A stretch of DNA of 64,000 nucleotides, taken from contig PTFA01000086.1 of assembly GCA_003342895.1 (NCBI GenBank), forward strand, positions 1,262,939 through 1,326,938, written 5' to 3'. The translations under genes were made by a program, and so were the position numbers. Source of the DNA: Casuarius casuarius. Lineage: Eukaryota > Chordata > Aves > Casuariiformes > Casuariidae. The number at the start of each line of letters is the position of its first letter. Position 1 is the stretch's first letter. The notes below the pieces were generated by a model. That model worked only from the letters and a program-made list of their open reading frames with translations. It was not told the DNA's origin and searched no databases. This document shows, in pieces, positions 47,621 through 62,343 of the stretch.

Positions 47621-50600
47621 TCTAGGCACTCGAGGGGGCTGCATGCAGGAGCACCAGGTCACACTGCGGGGGCACTGAGACACTGAAGTGACAGGAACCA
47701 TATAGCTGAAAGGGTGGTGGCTGGGAAGTACCTCGTACTGAATGGGATAGCTTGTTATTCAGGCTTTTTAGACTCCAGCAGCATATCTGTGCAACACATT
47801 CCCCTGCCAAGCAGCGTGCCACCTCAGGCACACACACCAACCCCAGGACATGGTACACTACTACCACTTTCCTGCCACCTCTGCCAGCGTAATAACCAGC
47901 TACCAAACCAGGATGCTTCCTGAGCTAATGAAGTCGAAGCTTTTTAAATTAGAAGACAAACAAGCGTACAAACCCAAAGCTCTCTCTTCCAGTTTTCTAG
48001 GTGTTTCTTTCTGAAATATGGACTTTTCTGAGAGAACAGTTGCAGGTACAAGCTTTACTTCAATGCCCAAGGCTAATATTGCATTTCTGATGAGCTAACC
48101 TACCAGCTTTTCAGTGCTCTTCATCTAGGCAAACAGTATATTTTCTATCTAGCAGTTAAGTTTTATTTGCATTGTGCGGGATGCTAAACACTGCCTCTTC
48201 ATAACTGACCATTTACCCTGAAATTACTTCAGCAATCTCCAAGTGCTTGTCAAGGGACTTATAAAGCACAGTAGCTTATGTCTATGCGAGTTAAGTAAAT
48301 AAAAATTTCACTATTGCACATTTGAGTCTGTTACTTTTCCCCAGATGACCTCAAATGCAGAACTGTTCAAGTGCTCTCTTTTCTGTTAGAGAATATGATG
48401 AAAACAAAGCCATCTACTCTCCTTGACAGATGGACTTTTGAAGCCTTGCTCTTCCCACCATAGAATAACTCCTTCACATGCAGCATATATTCTTTCTTTC
48501 CCCTGAATAAGAGTGGCAAAATAAAATAGCAGCATAGCAATGCAAAGGCAGATGAAGTGACCTACGAAGATCTTCAAAAAGAAGCATCCCTTAGAAATTA
48601 ACCATGCTTCTTCCCTTGCTCAGATATCACTTTTAACACTTCTGCTTTCTCAGTCTTTCCTTGCCCTAGGCTATTTGCCAACCATCCCTCTTATCTGCTG
48701 CTCTTTCCAAGATTGCTCTGGCCAAGTAGTGCCTCAAACACAGTGCTCACTTTGCTTCCAGGCTTTCATGTGCCAAACCTACCCCTCAAAGACTACNTTT
48801 TCTCCCTTTGTTGGCTCTGTCTTGTTCTGAGCATCCTTCCCCCATGAGTGCCAGGGAAATTCCTTCCTTCCCACCACTCTCCCAGAAGGAGGGGAGCTCA
48901 CCAGCCATGATGCTGACACTGCTTTCTGCCATTTGACTCTATAACCCAGCTGTGTTGTTCCTTCTAAATTACACTTTCCTGAAACCACTTGCTTCTCTTC
49001 CAGTCCAGCATAATTTTTAGCACTAGTCTGTTTCTTGGGGTTCTTTTCTCCCATTTTCACTACATCTTTTTGTTGCACTTTCCACTGCCAACTAACCTCT
49101 TTCCTCCCATGCTTTCACCCTCAGGAATCTCCCTCGTCCTGCTCTGATGTTATTACCCCACAACCCACTATTCCCTCTCCACTCCTCTTGCTCTTGGCTG
49201 CCCTTTAACATCCCACTCTAGAGTGGTGCGGCAGGGAGTTCATTTGCCCAGCTCCCATTAACAGTGGAGCCGAGGAAGCACGTCATCCGCAGGCAATATG
49301 GTAAAGAATGCAAATTCTCCTGCCTGGCAAGGGAGCACCAGCCTTCCTCTCACTTCACAGTGCTCAGCTGGATGCCATCGCTTTAGAAGAGGAATGCAGC
49401 TCCTTTAAAGGAAGTTTAGTCTTGTGGCCTGTAGTCATTTATACGTACATCTAATATTAACAGAGACTTTTCCAGACACGAATAGCTAGTATTGTCTATT
49501 AATGTTGATGTACGGGAGCCCAGAGCTGATGTTTTCTTTTTGCTTGTTTTTATTAGCCATAGAATTAATGTCTGCCACCATAAACCCTCCAAAGATTTTA
49601 GATGAGTAAAATACAACCTACTTGATGCTTTGTATGGCTTTAATTAGTAAGACACAAGTGTTTTTGATCAGCACCACTGCACTGTAATTACACAATCATC
49701 TTGACGAGCAATCTCTTATAGTTAATGGTAAGAAATGGGGGTAAGGTATGGGTGGGGCAGCAAGGGATGCAATACATAGTAAAAAATACTGCAAGTTTCT
49801 TTCAGCTTGAATAAAATGCCATGTCCTTGAGGTTAGGATGTACTTTCCCCTCCTCAAATAATCATAAACCATAACATTCACTGCACAACATCCTGCTTAG
49901 AAATATTTAAGTCACTTAATTCACAGTATGTTGTTTTTCAAAATGGATATAAGCTTTTCAATTATTTTAACTGTCAGAACAGACTGCAAGAAACTTGCAT
50001 CTCGTATTCACATTTCAGAGATTACATATGCAGTTTGTTTTCTCTCAATGTTTTGCTGTGCAGCTTTTGCAGAAAGCATTTGACAGCTAAACAAAAAGTC
50101 CTCATCCTACCTTGAGCTAAGACAAAGACAACAGAATTTATGACAGACTCCTTCATTTACCATGGCTTTTGCTGAGCCGAGAATCTGATTTTTCATCAGG
50201 GTATCTTCTTACTTTTTCCTTGTGATTGGGGAAAAAAAAAAAAAGAAAGAAAAGGAAAGAAAACATATGAACATGATCAGCTATCTTCATTAGGCAAAGG
50301 GAGAAACTCTAACATGATCATTTTGAATGTTTGAGTTGAAAACTGATTTTGTACATTAATTTCACAATTCAGCTGAAGTAAACCCATTTTCTGGGTTGTC
50401 TTTCAAAAGATATTTGCTCAAATGCTGCTATTCAAGCAAAAGCAATGCTAGTAAACTTGCTCTGCATTTCTTGAGACCTCTACAAAGGTCAGAAGGTGCA
50501 TGATTTTGTCCACATTTTTCATTATGACCTGTATGACTCCACATAATGTCATCACAAATCCTGTTTTTTGCCAGTTTGAATACAACAGCCGCATCCCTCA

Positions 50601-50624
50601 AAATATTCCTAAATAGCCTCTCTC

Positions 50625-50652
50625 TGTAACTTCAAGTCTGTAACTTCAAGTC
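50625..50652 (+). repeat. 14-bp perfect tandem duplication
   Basis: The word TGTAACTTCAAGTC occurs twice in direct succession without a mismatch, indicating a recent slippage event. No function is suggested. Confidence 0.85.
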
Positions 50653-52190
50653 AATACCACAGCATGGGAGTTTCAGGCTTTGAGATAACCCGGCTCTATC
50701 AATAAAAACCTCAGGAAACCTTTTAGTGACTATAGGTTGAATCCTTAAAATGCCCCAGCCCTGAATTCTCTTCATTACTTTGTAAAGCTCCTCTCCAAAA
50801 ACACATGAGGTTCTAGGGACTGTTTTCTAGGAATCACTACTTTGCTCAAGTATTTCATGTCACTTGACCTTCATAATTACAGCTGCAGCTGAGGTGAGCC
50901 AAAGCATTTCCTGAAAACACAGTGCTAACTCAGCCTTGCTGCTTGAAGTAAAATATTTGCTCAATAGCTAACATTCTCAGTTGTAATAATTATGCTGCCC
51001 AAGATTACATGCTGTTAAGTTGTGTATTGACTTAATTAAAAAGACTTCTTTTACTCCAAATCTTCACATTGCACCATTAGTAAAAGCCATAATAAAATAA
51101 CTCCCCTAGCCAAATTGTTAGCAATTTCATGAAGAAAAGCCTGTTTTGCTGTGCTACAACGAATATTACTTTTCTCTATGGTTTCACTGGGAACACTCAC
51201 AGAATAGGCACTACTGAGTGCAGAAGGACAGTAGAACTATAAACATATGTTCTATTAAAAGTTCAAGAAAGCCTATTAACAGAAACCATGAATCACAGAA
51301 GGAAGTAGGGCTACAGGAATAAACACCACAAGACAAATATTTATACAGAGAATCTCTGCTTTATTCTCTTATGACTGGTCACGATTTCCTCGATAATGCT
51401 CCTTTCAAAGTGATTTATTATGGAGTAACAACTGAAAATATTAGCTAATATTATTTTTGAAGAACAGGTTGAAAGTGTTCAAATTTGTTTTCTTTTTCAC
51501 TAATCACATACTACTTTTCTGACCCCCCTCATCTAAATGAGCATCAAATTGGAAATGTTTAAGGTAAAAATCTTTATACCTTAGACAGTAAAATACTATT
51601 TTCTTATAAATTATCTCATTGAAATGTGTTTTTTTTCCACATAACTTTTTACAGTATAAACATGACAACATAAAAAAAGTAAAATGGTTTTAAAGATATC
51701 TGAAGAAAGTCAAGTCTAAAATCTGTAGTTCATTGATACAGAAATCTCTAATCATCCAATTGACTGCTAGCAGAAGAAAATGAAAACATGGGAACTGATG
51801 CTCTGGGTCACTACTGCACAGTTACATCAAAGAAGAAAATATATCTGTCCATTGCTTGGTTCTTAATCACCCCTTGTGGGCATAAAATCTTATTCTATAG
51901 GCAGAGAGGAGGTTAGGTATACGGGTTTAAAAAAAAATTTACTATTCCTTTTTAGTCAGCCAGACAACAATGAACATCATGATAACGTGGCATCATGGAC
52001 TCGTGGAGTGTTTTTATCGCTTATGGAAAAACTCAGACTTGAGCCCCAACCTGCTCTGCTAGCTGAGTTCAGCTACATATAAACCTTTGATTTTAGACCC
52101 AGAGGACTGAGGTTCAACATCTACCAAGGACCGCTTGTCTCAGGATGCCACATTACAGTTGCATGCAAGAATTTTGTTCAAGCAGTACGT

Positions 52191-52222
<32 letters not shown>
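52191..52222. repeat. Compound (AC)7(AG)9 microsatellite
   Basis: Seven AC units pass directly into nine AG units without interruption. Likely polymorphic. Confidence 0.95.
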
Positions 52223-52223
<1 letters not shown>

Positions 52224-55200
52224 ACCACCTTATGTAGGTATTTCTTCTCATGTAGTGTGGAGATAAAGTCTTAAAAGAGGATAAAAAGCTACATGATAAA
52301 GAGAACAGTAAATGTTATAAACTCAGTGTATAGGGAAATTCTTAACTAACTCTAAAAATTGCTCTCCTTGAGTTCTATAACAAAAAATTATGATTCAATA
52401 AAAACCTGGCAAATATGAAGAGACCTTAGTTAAAAGTCTGCCAATATCTTTCGAAATACATAAAACCACGTCGGTGAAGAATCAATAACTGTTATTTCTT
52501 TGGATTCCAGTTTATGGATGTTTAAAGATTCTGTCATGATGATGACACCCTAAAGCAGCAACTTTTAATAAAGCAGACATATTTCCCTAGCAGGGTTTGA
52601 TCTACACTCTCTTGGTACTTAAACATGTTAGGGACTGTTTATTTATCATTTCCAAGAATTCTTCAGGTATTGAGTAATCGCCACTTTATGATATTACCTC
52701 TGAAGTGCTGGGGGAACCTGAAGGAGAAAGGGGAGGGCTGATAACAGAGGAGCCAACAATGACTGCTTTCTTATGTCTTCCAGTGGACTGTGCATGGGAC
52801 CAGATGCAGCTGGAAACCCAGATGATTCTCAAGAGGAGGAAACACAGGCTAAGTATGCCACAAGCTCCACAGCCGTGGATGGACAAGTGGGAAAGTACAG
52901 ATCTGCTCCGTCAGCCCAGGAGAGGACCAAGGCAGTCCTTGTTCAGAGGACAGGCAGATAGTGTTTTTTGCAAGGCAAATACCTTCCCTGGGCACGACTC
53001 CCCTGTTGCTCTAGAAAACTGAAAGATGTGTCTTATTTCTGTGACTACTGGGCACATGCTGGGTTCAGTGTTGTGCAACAGAAAGTGATCGTTCAAGACG
53101 CTGAACTGGAAAGAGAAGTAAAGGCTGAAGAAGAGTCCATTAGAACCTAATAGGAAGCTGCTAACTGTAATAGTGCTTTACCTAATACCATCTGACCAAA
53201 GGTGATATGAGGTTGAAGGAATCACCAGACATGAATAAGTGACATATGGATCAACTCCTTAAATCCACTCCACTGTAGCTTGTGAATCAGTTTGCTACTG
53301 AATCATATTTCTCTGCATCATTACAGCACACAAGCATTTCAAATGCTAGCAGGTGCCAGACCCACCGAGCGTGGCAGCACGGCTCTGGACCCAAGATATC
53401 CAGCACATAAGGGAAGTACCACTCCAAAGACAAGCAAGGACACAGGGTCACTTGAAAGATGTACATTTGCAGGGCTGAAGAGGGTCTCAGAACAAGCAGT
53501 TTAGCAAGCACAGGCCAAACAACTTTCCATCGTGCTGCTTTTGAAGCTTAAGCCAGGAGGGACATTCCTGCCACCACACGAACTGCAGAGGTCTGTCCGT
53601 TTGCTTCAGCTTGAAGAACAAGTCCAAACAGCGGGGCTGAAAGCCAGATAGCCAGGTGGAGATGCGTACCAGAGCAAGCATTGCACCCAAGATGCTCATT
53701 AGCCACATTCACTACCAGATGAAGACCTGCACACCGCCCAATTTTAAAGATGGTCAAAGCTTAAGCACACAGACTTGCATCCTTTAACCAGGTAACATCC
53801 TTGCTTTCATCAAATGCAAGTGAATGGGGGGAGGCTGCAAACACTATGGTGAGGGAGGAAACAAAAAAAGTGACCCAGTATAGCTTTTGTTTTAAACTTA
53901 AAGAGTCCTGATCAGTGAAAAAAATAAATTAAAAAAAAAAGAAAAAGAAAAACAACATTTGCTCTCCCACTTAACACAGGAGACATCTGTTCTAGGTATG
54001 CAGCAATGGCAGGTAAAACATTGCTTTTTAACAATTTCAGCTCTACCGATCCATCATTTCATCCATCCGTCATGCTGAATTATTCATTATTGTTCTACCT
54101 AGCCCTCATGCTGTAGGTCCACTTATGCTAAGAGTTTATCATTTACCAAGTTGCATCCCAAAAAACATTAGTGGAGATGAAGAAAATAACATTTCCATAC
54201 AGAAACAATAAGCCCTTACCTGTAATACCCACGGAGGGAAATTCACTTTGACAAGCTACTGCTTGAACTTTATGAGCATCTTAAAACATCTTGTAATCAA
54301 GCCTACAGAGCACTGTCTGGCTATTAACATGCTTCTGAAGGATAGTTTGTTATTATTTTATTTCAAAGCCTTATTTCAGGACAGATTTGCCTTACTGTGT
54401 TGATGATAACGAAGCCTATCAGGATATGTCCATTACAGCTCTTTGAAATCCACTCTTGAGTGGCTTCAGAAAGCTGTTCAGTGTTTCACAGCAGCATTAT
54501 TTTAATTTCAACATAAAGCAAGAGACTTGCTGCTTCTTTCCCCCACACGCACAGATTCTTATATCTTGATGATGTTGGCTACGAATCACAAACTATACAA
54601 CCTTTCAGGAAATTTGTTCATAATACCAAGTCATGATATACATCAAATACTATCATTAAATAACACTGTTAAATAATAAATGTGTACAGCTTTTGACCAG
54701 TTTTACTTTAGTGTCAGTGGCTAGTTGCCACCCTGTACTTCCTTTATTCCCCCTTGAAGATGATGGCACAAAACAGGTGAATCTGGAGCTCCTGTGGCCA
54801 CACCTTTAGAAAACAGTTGCTCTTTACACATCTGAGGAGAGATGCTCTCTGCACACCCATGCACACAGAGGAGCAGCAGACAAACTTTAATTTTGCTTCC
54901 CAATACCTCAGTCTGACATGCCTGAAAGGAAGAATCGCATTAGATTCATGTTCTTTGATTCAGACTCAATTTGATTTCCACTAGAATGCCAATAAAGTGC
55001 TACTTTCAAACATTTCATTAAAAGAGCTAACGTCAAAAGCTTATGGCTCCTGCATATGTAAAGCACTTTGGGATGCCATTTGTCTGAAAGACAGTCTATA
55101 GAGAGGGACAAGTTTTTTCTGTTTTATGGTTTCTAGGAAGGTAATATCATTCCAGAGGCAGGATTGTTTTGGAGTCTAATTACACATTCCCGTGGCAGGT

Positions 55201-55589
55201 TTAATAACAGCAGCATTTCAGCATGCAGCAGCAGAGAGGAGCACAGCGAGGATGAAGAGTCTGTCAGCACCTTATGATAAAACATTATCTACGCAGGGTT
55301 ATAGCATGGTCCATAAGGGGACAGTTCAGACCTAGGAGAAAATCCTTCAAGGGATATTAAGAGAGCGCCCTTTTTATCCAAATTTTTTTTTAAAGAGGGG
55401 CCAGAATACCAAAACCACTACTTCACATTTGATTTCTTGCTTTACTGAAGAAAATAATTCCTCTAATTCTGTATATAATTTATGCAGTTAGATGACCCAT
55501 TTCCTTCCTAAATATTTAAAATGAACATGCACTGAGAATCACGTTTTGTAGAAGAGACTCATTCAAGCACATGAAAAAATATAATTTTT

Positions 55590-55660
55590 TATATATATAT
55601 ATGTATTTAAAAAGAAAAATGTTTTTATATATATACACACATATATATATGTATGTATAT
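55590..55660. repeat. Two (AT)n/(AC)n microsatellites separated by a T/A-rich spacer
   Basis: The first tract (55590-55607) is AT with one GT. The second (55626-55660) runs AT, AC, AT, then GTATGTAT. They flank an A-rich spacer of about 18 bp. Confidence 0.9.
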
Positions 55661-58600
55661 CTCCAGGAGAAATGTTGTAAGTTAAGGCACAAGGTGTGGA
55701 CTTACAATCTAAAACCAACGGAAAACCTGAACTAAGAGCTTCATCCTTGCAAAGAGCAGAAAATACCTAATATCTCCAGAAGGTATTAGGCAAAGATGAA
55801 ACCAACTCTTTATTCTGTTTCTGAATAGTTGTCAAAATTGTAGCTTCTGAATACTCCAGTTTTTAAAGAATAATTATGTTGTGGAAGCTTGAAACCTACC
55901 TTGCTCACACATTGCGGGAGTGAAACATAGCAATTCGGTATTTCAAAGTGTTGTATTTTGAGTGCAAGACCTTTCTTTTTTCCTCCTCCTCCTCTTTTTC
56001 CTTCAAACAATCCCTTAGCTTAAGAAGTCTTTGAGAGTTTAAAAAGAAACCCACCTTGTTTTCTCACAAAAACAAAACAATCATTTTATGCCGCTATGTG
56101 AAGAGAAGAAAAGTTCAGAAAATTCCTGCAGGTCAAGTGTCAGCTCTCTTTGGTTTTTCTTCTCTTGCTTTAAGTTCTCCAAACAGTGATCAATATTTTC
56201 TGTAGAACTCAGTCCCAAACGGGTGAGTTAAGGATAGAGTTTCATTAATTGAATCCTTCTGTGTGCCTTTCCGCTTATTTGTTCAGATCAAATCTTTGAG
56301 GTTGCTGAGCCTAGAGTTTTGTGTGCGTGTTTGTTTTAAGGATCGCATAACTTTGTGTTCTCCACAGAAATAAGAGTGACATTCTTAATTAGCACAGTAA
56401 GTAATCACATTAAGTTAGAAGATGCCTCTTAGTCATTTGCATACAGCTGATCCTTGACAATCCAGCTTAAATAGTGGCACAGATGATCAGGCAATGCTTC
56501 AAGGCTCAGAGGGGGAAAAAAGCTCAGGACAGTGCACTTGATCAATGTCACTACTAGTGTCAAGAGATGGTCATTATTGCCCTGTAGATTTATTGCTTAG
56601 GTCAAAGCAAATTACTTTTTCTCTTCTCAAGCTTTTTTCCAGCTATGCTTTTAATCTTTCCTTCTCTCATTCTACTTCTCTTCCTGCTATTTTGCAGGCC
56701 ACAGGCTCACGCAGGGCACAAGGGAGCAAAAGGGGATCTCTTTGGTCAATGGAAAGCCTGAAGTTTTGGCAAAATATTTACTAGAAATCAGGACAATGGT
56801 ATCTTTCATTCTAAGAAATTATTCTCCATGGGCACATTGGCTCATGCCTAAAAATAAAAGGAACTGAAAGCCATTTATTTTGCTAACACTGGTTCAGTGG
56901 CACCATTATGATTAGGTTTTCTGTGATAAAGCCTCTGTCTGACACAGCCTCCTTTTTTATAAGCACAGTACCTCACTGCTTAGAAAAAGCATCCCGTAAA
57001 AATACAAGACAAGAGGATTTTTATAAGGCATTCATACAAAAATACAGCTAAAGTATATATTTCCAAGGCACATCTTCACAAGTGCTTCAGAGGAAAAGAC
57101 TGCACAGAGGTAATGCATTAAGTGCCAGTCATCACTTTGTGAAAGCCTACTGCAACTACTGCCCTGCCAAATTCAGGCTGGAAGAAAGTCTTTTTTGTTT
57201 TCAGGTTCAAAGCAACAACCCTGCCCCTCCCCCTCACCCTTTAATATTATAAATATACATGTCGGTATTCACAAAAGGAGGAAATCTGGAGAGCATTAGA
57301 ATAGTAAGAGAAAGAGCCTTTCAAAACAAAGACATGCTCTGTTAAACCTGAGGGAACACAATACATAAAAATCATGCTCAAGTTTGCCTTCTTATTCCTT
57401 TTGTAAGTTTTCTACGCTCAAGAAAATGAGAAACTTCTATTGTCACAGGGCCGTCTTTTTCCTCATCAAGTCCTGGCAGTTGCGCTCGGGGAGCAGACAG
57501 GCCTGCCTACCTGCCTCCAGCTCGACCTGCAACACCATTATTGCAGGGTCCCAGCTTCTCTTCTCTGCTGGGCATGAAATTGAACAAAATCTCTACAAAA
57601 TTTGGTGGGAGAGACAAGTGCCTATTGGAATAGAGGGAGAAACATCAGAACTAAGTGTCAGTTTAAGGGCTAAACTAAAGGATGGCAAAGAGAGGTGCTT
57701 AAAGGTGTGCAGTCTGTACTGTGCAACACAAACGCCAACATCATCAGTCAAGCTTCCAAAAATGATAGGCTCTAGACTAGTGTACTTGCATTTCTGACTT
57801 TGTCAGTGACAGGTTGTAAATGCACCCTCAGAACTTCACTCCTTTGCAAGAAAGTCTTCATATGAGACAGACAGTACAAAATAGAAGCCTCATCAGACCA
57901 ATCAATCCTGAACTGCCACCATGAGAACTACAAAATTAGCGTTCAATTTTGCAGCCCATATTTCAGAAAGTGTTTCTACTAAGTTGTGATGAACATCAGA
58001 ATCCTCCAGGGGCTTTTCTGTTCCTGGAATTTTGAGGTTCACCTATTAGCACTCATTAACATTTTATGGAGATGTCATAAACACAGAAGAATCTTTAAAA
58101 ACCACCTTTCAAAACTGCTACGAGGTCATCTCTCCAAAGAAGAGCTTTTACCCACAAAACATGGAATCTCTAGGTACTCATTTCAAGTTGAGCAGTAACA
58201 GAAAGCCAAGCCTATACAATAAACTCAAACTATATAGGTAAGACACAAATGCTCCATTAATTCACAATTTCCTCTGCAGGATTAAACATAGAAGTACCTT
58301 TTATAAACACGATGTTTGCACAGGAAGGAGAAGGCATTTCATCTTGGTTACAAAGTATTCGCACCACCCATCCTCATCTTACTTGGGTGCTACAGCTGCA
58401 ATCAACAGGCAACAGGTCTGCCTACAGGCTGGCGCAGAGCATCGTGCTCAGCTGAGGCATGCTGAATCCTGCTTGGCACGCTGCCTTGCTGTCAGCTGCA
58501 GAAGCAGCCTATTCCACAGGCTAAGTGTAGTGCCTATGGTTTTATGTTAGGAATACTGGGCTTCCTCAGCCGTGCAATAGCTGCGGAAACAGAATCAACC

Positions 58601-61600
58601 AGAATCAACAATGCTAAGTGCTCACAAGCAAAGGGGGGGGGGAGAAAAAAATTAAAAAAAGAAAAGAAAAGGCAGAAAGACACTAATTCCTTATATAGAC
58701 AAAATATGGGGACTGATGTGCTATTTTCAGGGATTTTGCACCTTTTATGTTAAGAGCCAGTAGCCCAAAGTTGCTTTATTCAATAACTAGAAGCTTCTAA
58801 GAAACTAATAACGCAAATAGATTTGATTCACTATCTAATCCAAATTTGGAGTGTTTCAGGTTTTTCAGAAGCCAAGATGCACCAGATTTATAATTCACTG
58901 GTGATTTGCATCGACTTTTCAGTCAGTCTTAATTGGTGTAGATACTGCTTACCTTTATGGAAAGGTTTGGCAGAGGTTTCTAGCTCACTAAAATAAGAAA
59001 ATTTGAGGCAAAAAGCATAAGATTGAAAGTGTGTGTGAAGGGTAAACTGGCATGAAACAGGTATCTAAGCCTGGAAATTTTAATCATGTCCTGCTGATGT
59101 TGAGGAATAAACATGCAGGGTATAATATTACACATTTATTCTATAGGCAGGTTGTCTGGGTTACTAAATGCAAAATGCTAATTTTCAGGCACTTTTATGT
59201 CAACCATCACAAAACTACAAAAAAGCACAGTAGGATTTCTCAGCTATTCTAATATATGATAAAATATGACAGCGTTATTTAAATCACACAGGAAGCTGAG
59301 GAGCAATAAAATGGGCTTGCAACTAGATCGTATAATGAAGTCCATGGAGGTTGTGCTGAAGTTCAGAAATCACTATTAACATAAAAAAATTAATTAGGAA
59401 GGCAAGACCTTCATTCTAACCATTACTTTCAGATTTTAGAATATACATTATTATAGATTTTAAGAGTCAACTTTTCCAAAAAGCTTCAATAGAAAGTAGA
59501 AAAAATATCTTTTGAGGCAAGTTTACTTCTTTTTTCCCATGTAGAAAAATGAGATATTACAAAAAAAGAAAAAAAAATCAGAAAGGAGAGTTGTACTTCA
59601 CAATGCCTTCTACAACCACATGGCATCAGGGAAACATCACACTGCTGGCCATTGTAACACTACTATTAGAAGATATTGGTTATGAATTGTCAATGAATAA
59701 ACTGATTTTTAATTATTAGAGTAGCAAGATCCTGGACAGAATTAGTGCGGATAAGAAACCAATTAAGACCAATTATAACATTTTCATGAACTGGATAACA
59801 TCATGCAATTGCCTCCAATATCAGGGAAATGACTGATGATCTCAAAGGTTGCTCTTCGTGCAAAGTGCCCAAGTTACTTTCATCACTGAGTCCAGGTTCC
59901 CAAAAGCATATTTTGCCCAGCTTATTAATTTGTCCCAGCAGAAAGCACAAAGGAAAGCAACTATCAATGCACACACCTGCACACCCCATCTCTGAAACAG
60001 CAACTCCATTACCAGAAATACTTGGAAACAGGAACTGAAACTCTACCCAAACAGCAGCCTGAATCTGAGTAGCTCAAGCAACAACATTATGAGCGTGAAT
60101 GGGAAAGTCTTGGAGCTTAATATGCACAGCTGAGACTTCAGTTCAGTGCATTATCAACAAGAGAAAGGAAAACTTCAAAAAACTAAATGAAAAACACACA
60201 GTTTGCTGTGTACTTTGATACCAGCCAGGATATATAACTATTACTCCAAGTTATTATTTCCCATCCTCATGTTACTGTGATCCCCTTCCCCATCTCCAAA
60301 AAAGGGAGGAAGACACAATTAGTGCCTTTTCACTCCCCAAACTTACCATTTTTTCCCCTCAGGCCTCAGAGGATGTCACCTATTCAAGAGAGATGGTGGT
60401 GTAAAGAGGCAACAAGGGCCCACAAACCCCCAGAAGACTTTTGGCCAAGACAACCAGGTTTTCCTAATCACTCTTGATGCAACACAGTCTCCACTCCTAA
60501 CCCCCCAATAATCACAAGCTAGCCCTTGCTATTATGTTTCTTAGCCCCATCCAGAATACTTCCAGGTGACTTCATTAAGCAGACATCACTAAATAGCACT
60601 TTAATTACCAGCCTGATTAAGACAACAGCATGCCTGGCTTTCAAGCCAGAGAATTGTAAATAAAAGCGAAGAAACACTTAGCATTGACAATACTTACAGG
60701 CTGTTTTGTTCTCAGCTCATTAATCACCATCTCAGGTTAGGGAGCTTAAGAACAATTTGGCAAGACTATAACTTCAATAAAGCTTAAGAGAAAAAAAAAC
60801 TGTTGCTTTTTTAAAATGTATAGATATGCCTTCAGCTATACTTCAGAAATGGTTTAGAATTCATTTCTAAGCCAGAAACCGTAACAATACCTCTTATTAT
60901 TAAATGTGAAACACAGGGGTTCTGCTGCCAAATAAATCTCCAGTAATACACAGTCCTCCAGGACTGCCTTTTGTGCCATCCCTGAGTTTTTTTCTTTGCA
61001 TGCTGCCTGAGGCCCAATTCCTGCAGTAACTTTGCCCATCTCCAGAGCTTCTCTCCTCCACCTCCTCCCTTCTACTCCTATTGTTCGGTTATTTTTTAAA
61101 TTCTTTTTGTCAAGATAATTGGACTTTCCAGAGCTTGATGCACCGATTTAAGGTTAAAGGGACATATTTACTTTCTCACATAGAGCCAGTGAATCAATTT
61201 CCCTCCTGGCAGCCTCTCTCTAATAAAATATTTTTTCTCTCTTTTTACTTAAAAGCTCATAAATACCTCTTTGGTAGAGAAAATCTCTAACCTTTGCGTC
61301 TCTCTGCTGCACCTTTGTGAATGGCAAAATGAACTCACTAAAGGTACAGACTTCTGGAAGATGGATTGGGTATTTAAACAAGTTTGCCCGCGGTACCCGC
61401 TTCCCATTTTGCCTTTGGCAGAGCTTACTCGTTGCTCTTCCTTCTTCACCCTTACTTGTGCCTAGAGCATTTTCTAATGGAGGTGAAAACACTAGAAGTA
61501 AGAGCATTTTCCTCCTCCTAAACGCAGAACACAGGCAAATATCTGCTAACAACAAAGTATATTATTTTCTGCTTCTTGGCTGTTGGAAAGTTTATGATCA

Positions 61601-62277
61601 ATGTAATCAGAACTGGGTGAATATCCGGAAAAACAAAACATTTCTATTAAACCTGTTGCACTGCAGAATGTCCTGGTAAAAAAGACAGTGAATGGATTAA
61701 ACAGAATTCTTCTCGCTTTTTTTCCTCAGTACTCTTTCTTATCTCAGAATTGTAATGATAAAAGTACAACATGCTTATCTTTTTTTAGGATACTACAACT
61801 TTTCAACAAAGGCAAATTCATTTAACATTACTTTTGTACTGTGACCTAATGGAAAGTGTTTTTCTGGGATGGTTAAGGTAGCTTAACTTGAAACATTTTA
61901 AGGGAAGGGAGTGCCAGGACAGGTGGATAGCTACAGATTACAGGACAGTCAAGTCTTGGAGTCTGTCAAAATGAGCGTCATGCACACATACTTATCTGGA
62001 CATTTAATCGACTAAATGCACTGCCTCTACTTCACCCTCCCTCCTGAAAGCCCACATTCACACATCTACATGCATCCAAATCCATCTTGCCTTGCATTAA
62101 AATGCAAGTACCATGGACTCCACTGTAAAAGTATTGCCTCATTAGCTCCCGCTACACTAATTCCCATCTTAACTTTAGAAGCCCCCTCTCCTTTTTTTTA
62201 AGAATTCCCTTGGAGATTTCAAAAACTCATCTAGAAAAGGCCCTGAGAAACTCGATCATACTTCAAAGTTAGCCCTG

Positions 62278-62343
62278 CTTTGAGCATGAGGGTGGACTAG
62301 AGACCTCCAGAGGTCCCTTCCAGCCTGAATGGTTTTATTCAAT
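62278..62343 (+). mobile_element. CR1 LINE extreme 3' tail
   Basis: A short stretch matches only the last 65 bp or so of CR1: GGTGGACTAGAGACCTCC, AGAGGTCCCTTCCAGCCTGA, then a degenerate copy of the ATTCTATG-type terminal repeat (ATGGTTTTATTC). It is either a very short 5'-truncated insertion or the surviving end of a longer decayed one. The GTCCCTTCCA core makes the family call reliable despite the length. Confidence 0.85.

Larger units (their letters stand above)
47621..62277. other. Long repeat-poor non-coding stretch
   Basis: No recognisable gene. One unknown base lies at 48797. Frames at 48779-49078 (minus), 52705-53022 (plus) and 57384-57797 (plus) are open but unfamiliar; a splice-acceptor-like TCTTCCAG precedes 52784 in the second. 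Purine-rich runs occur at 50229-50265, 53929-53953 and 58631-58680. An A run is at 59561. Confidence 0.5.

Noticed and set aside
47630..47645. CTCF-like CTCGAGGGGGCTG just after the CR1 copy.
   Set aside because: Three mismatches at informative positions of the core.
52705..53022. 105-codon frame with an acceptor-like TCTTCCAG before 52784.
   Set aside because: No recognisable protein, no convincing donor, and comparable open frames on both strands.
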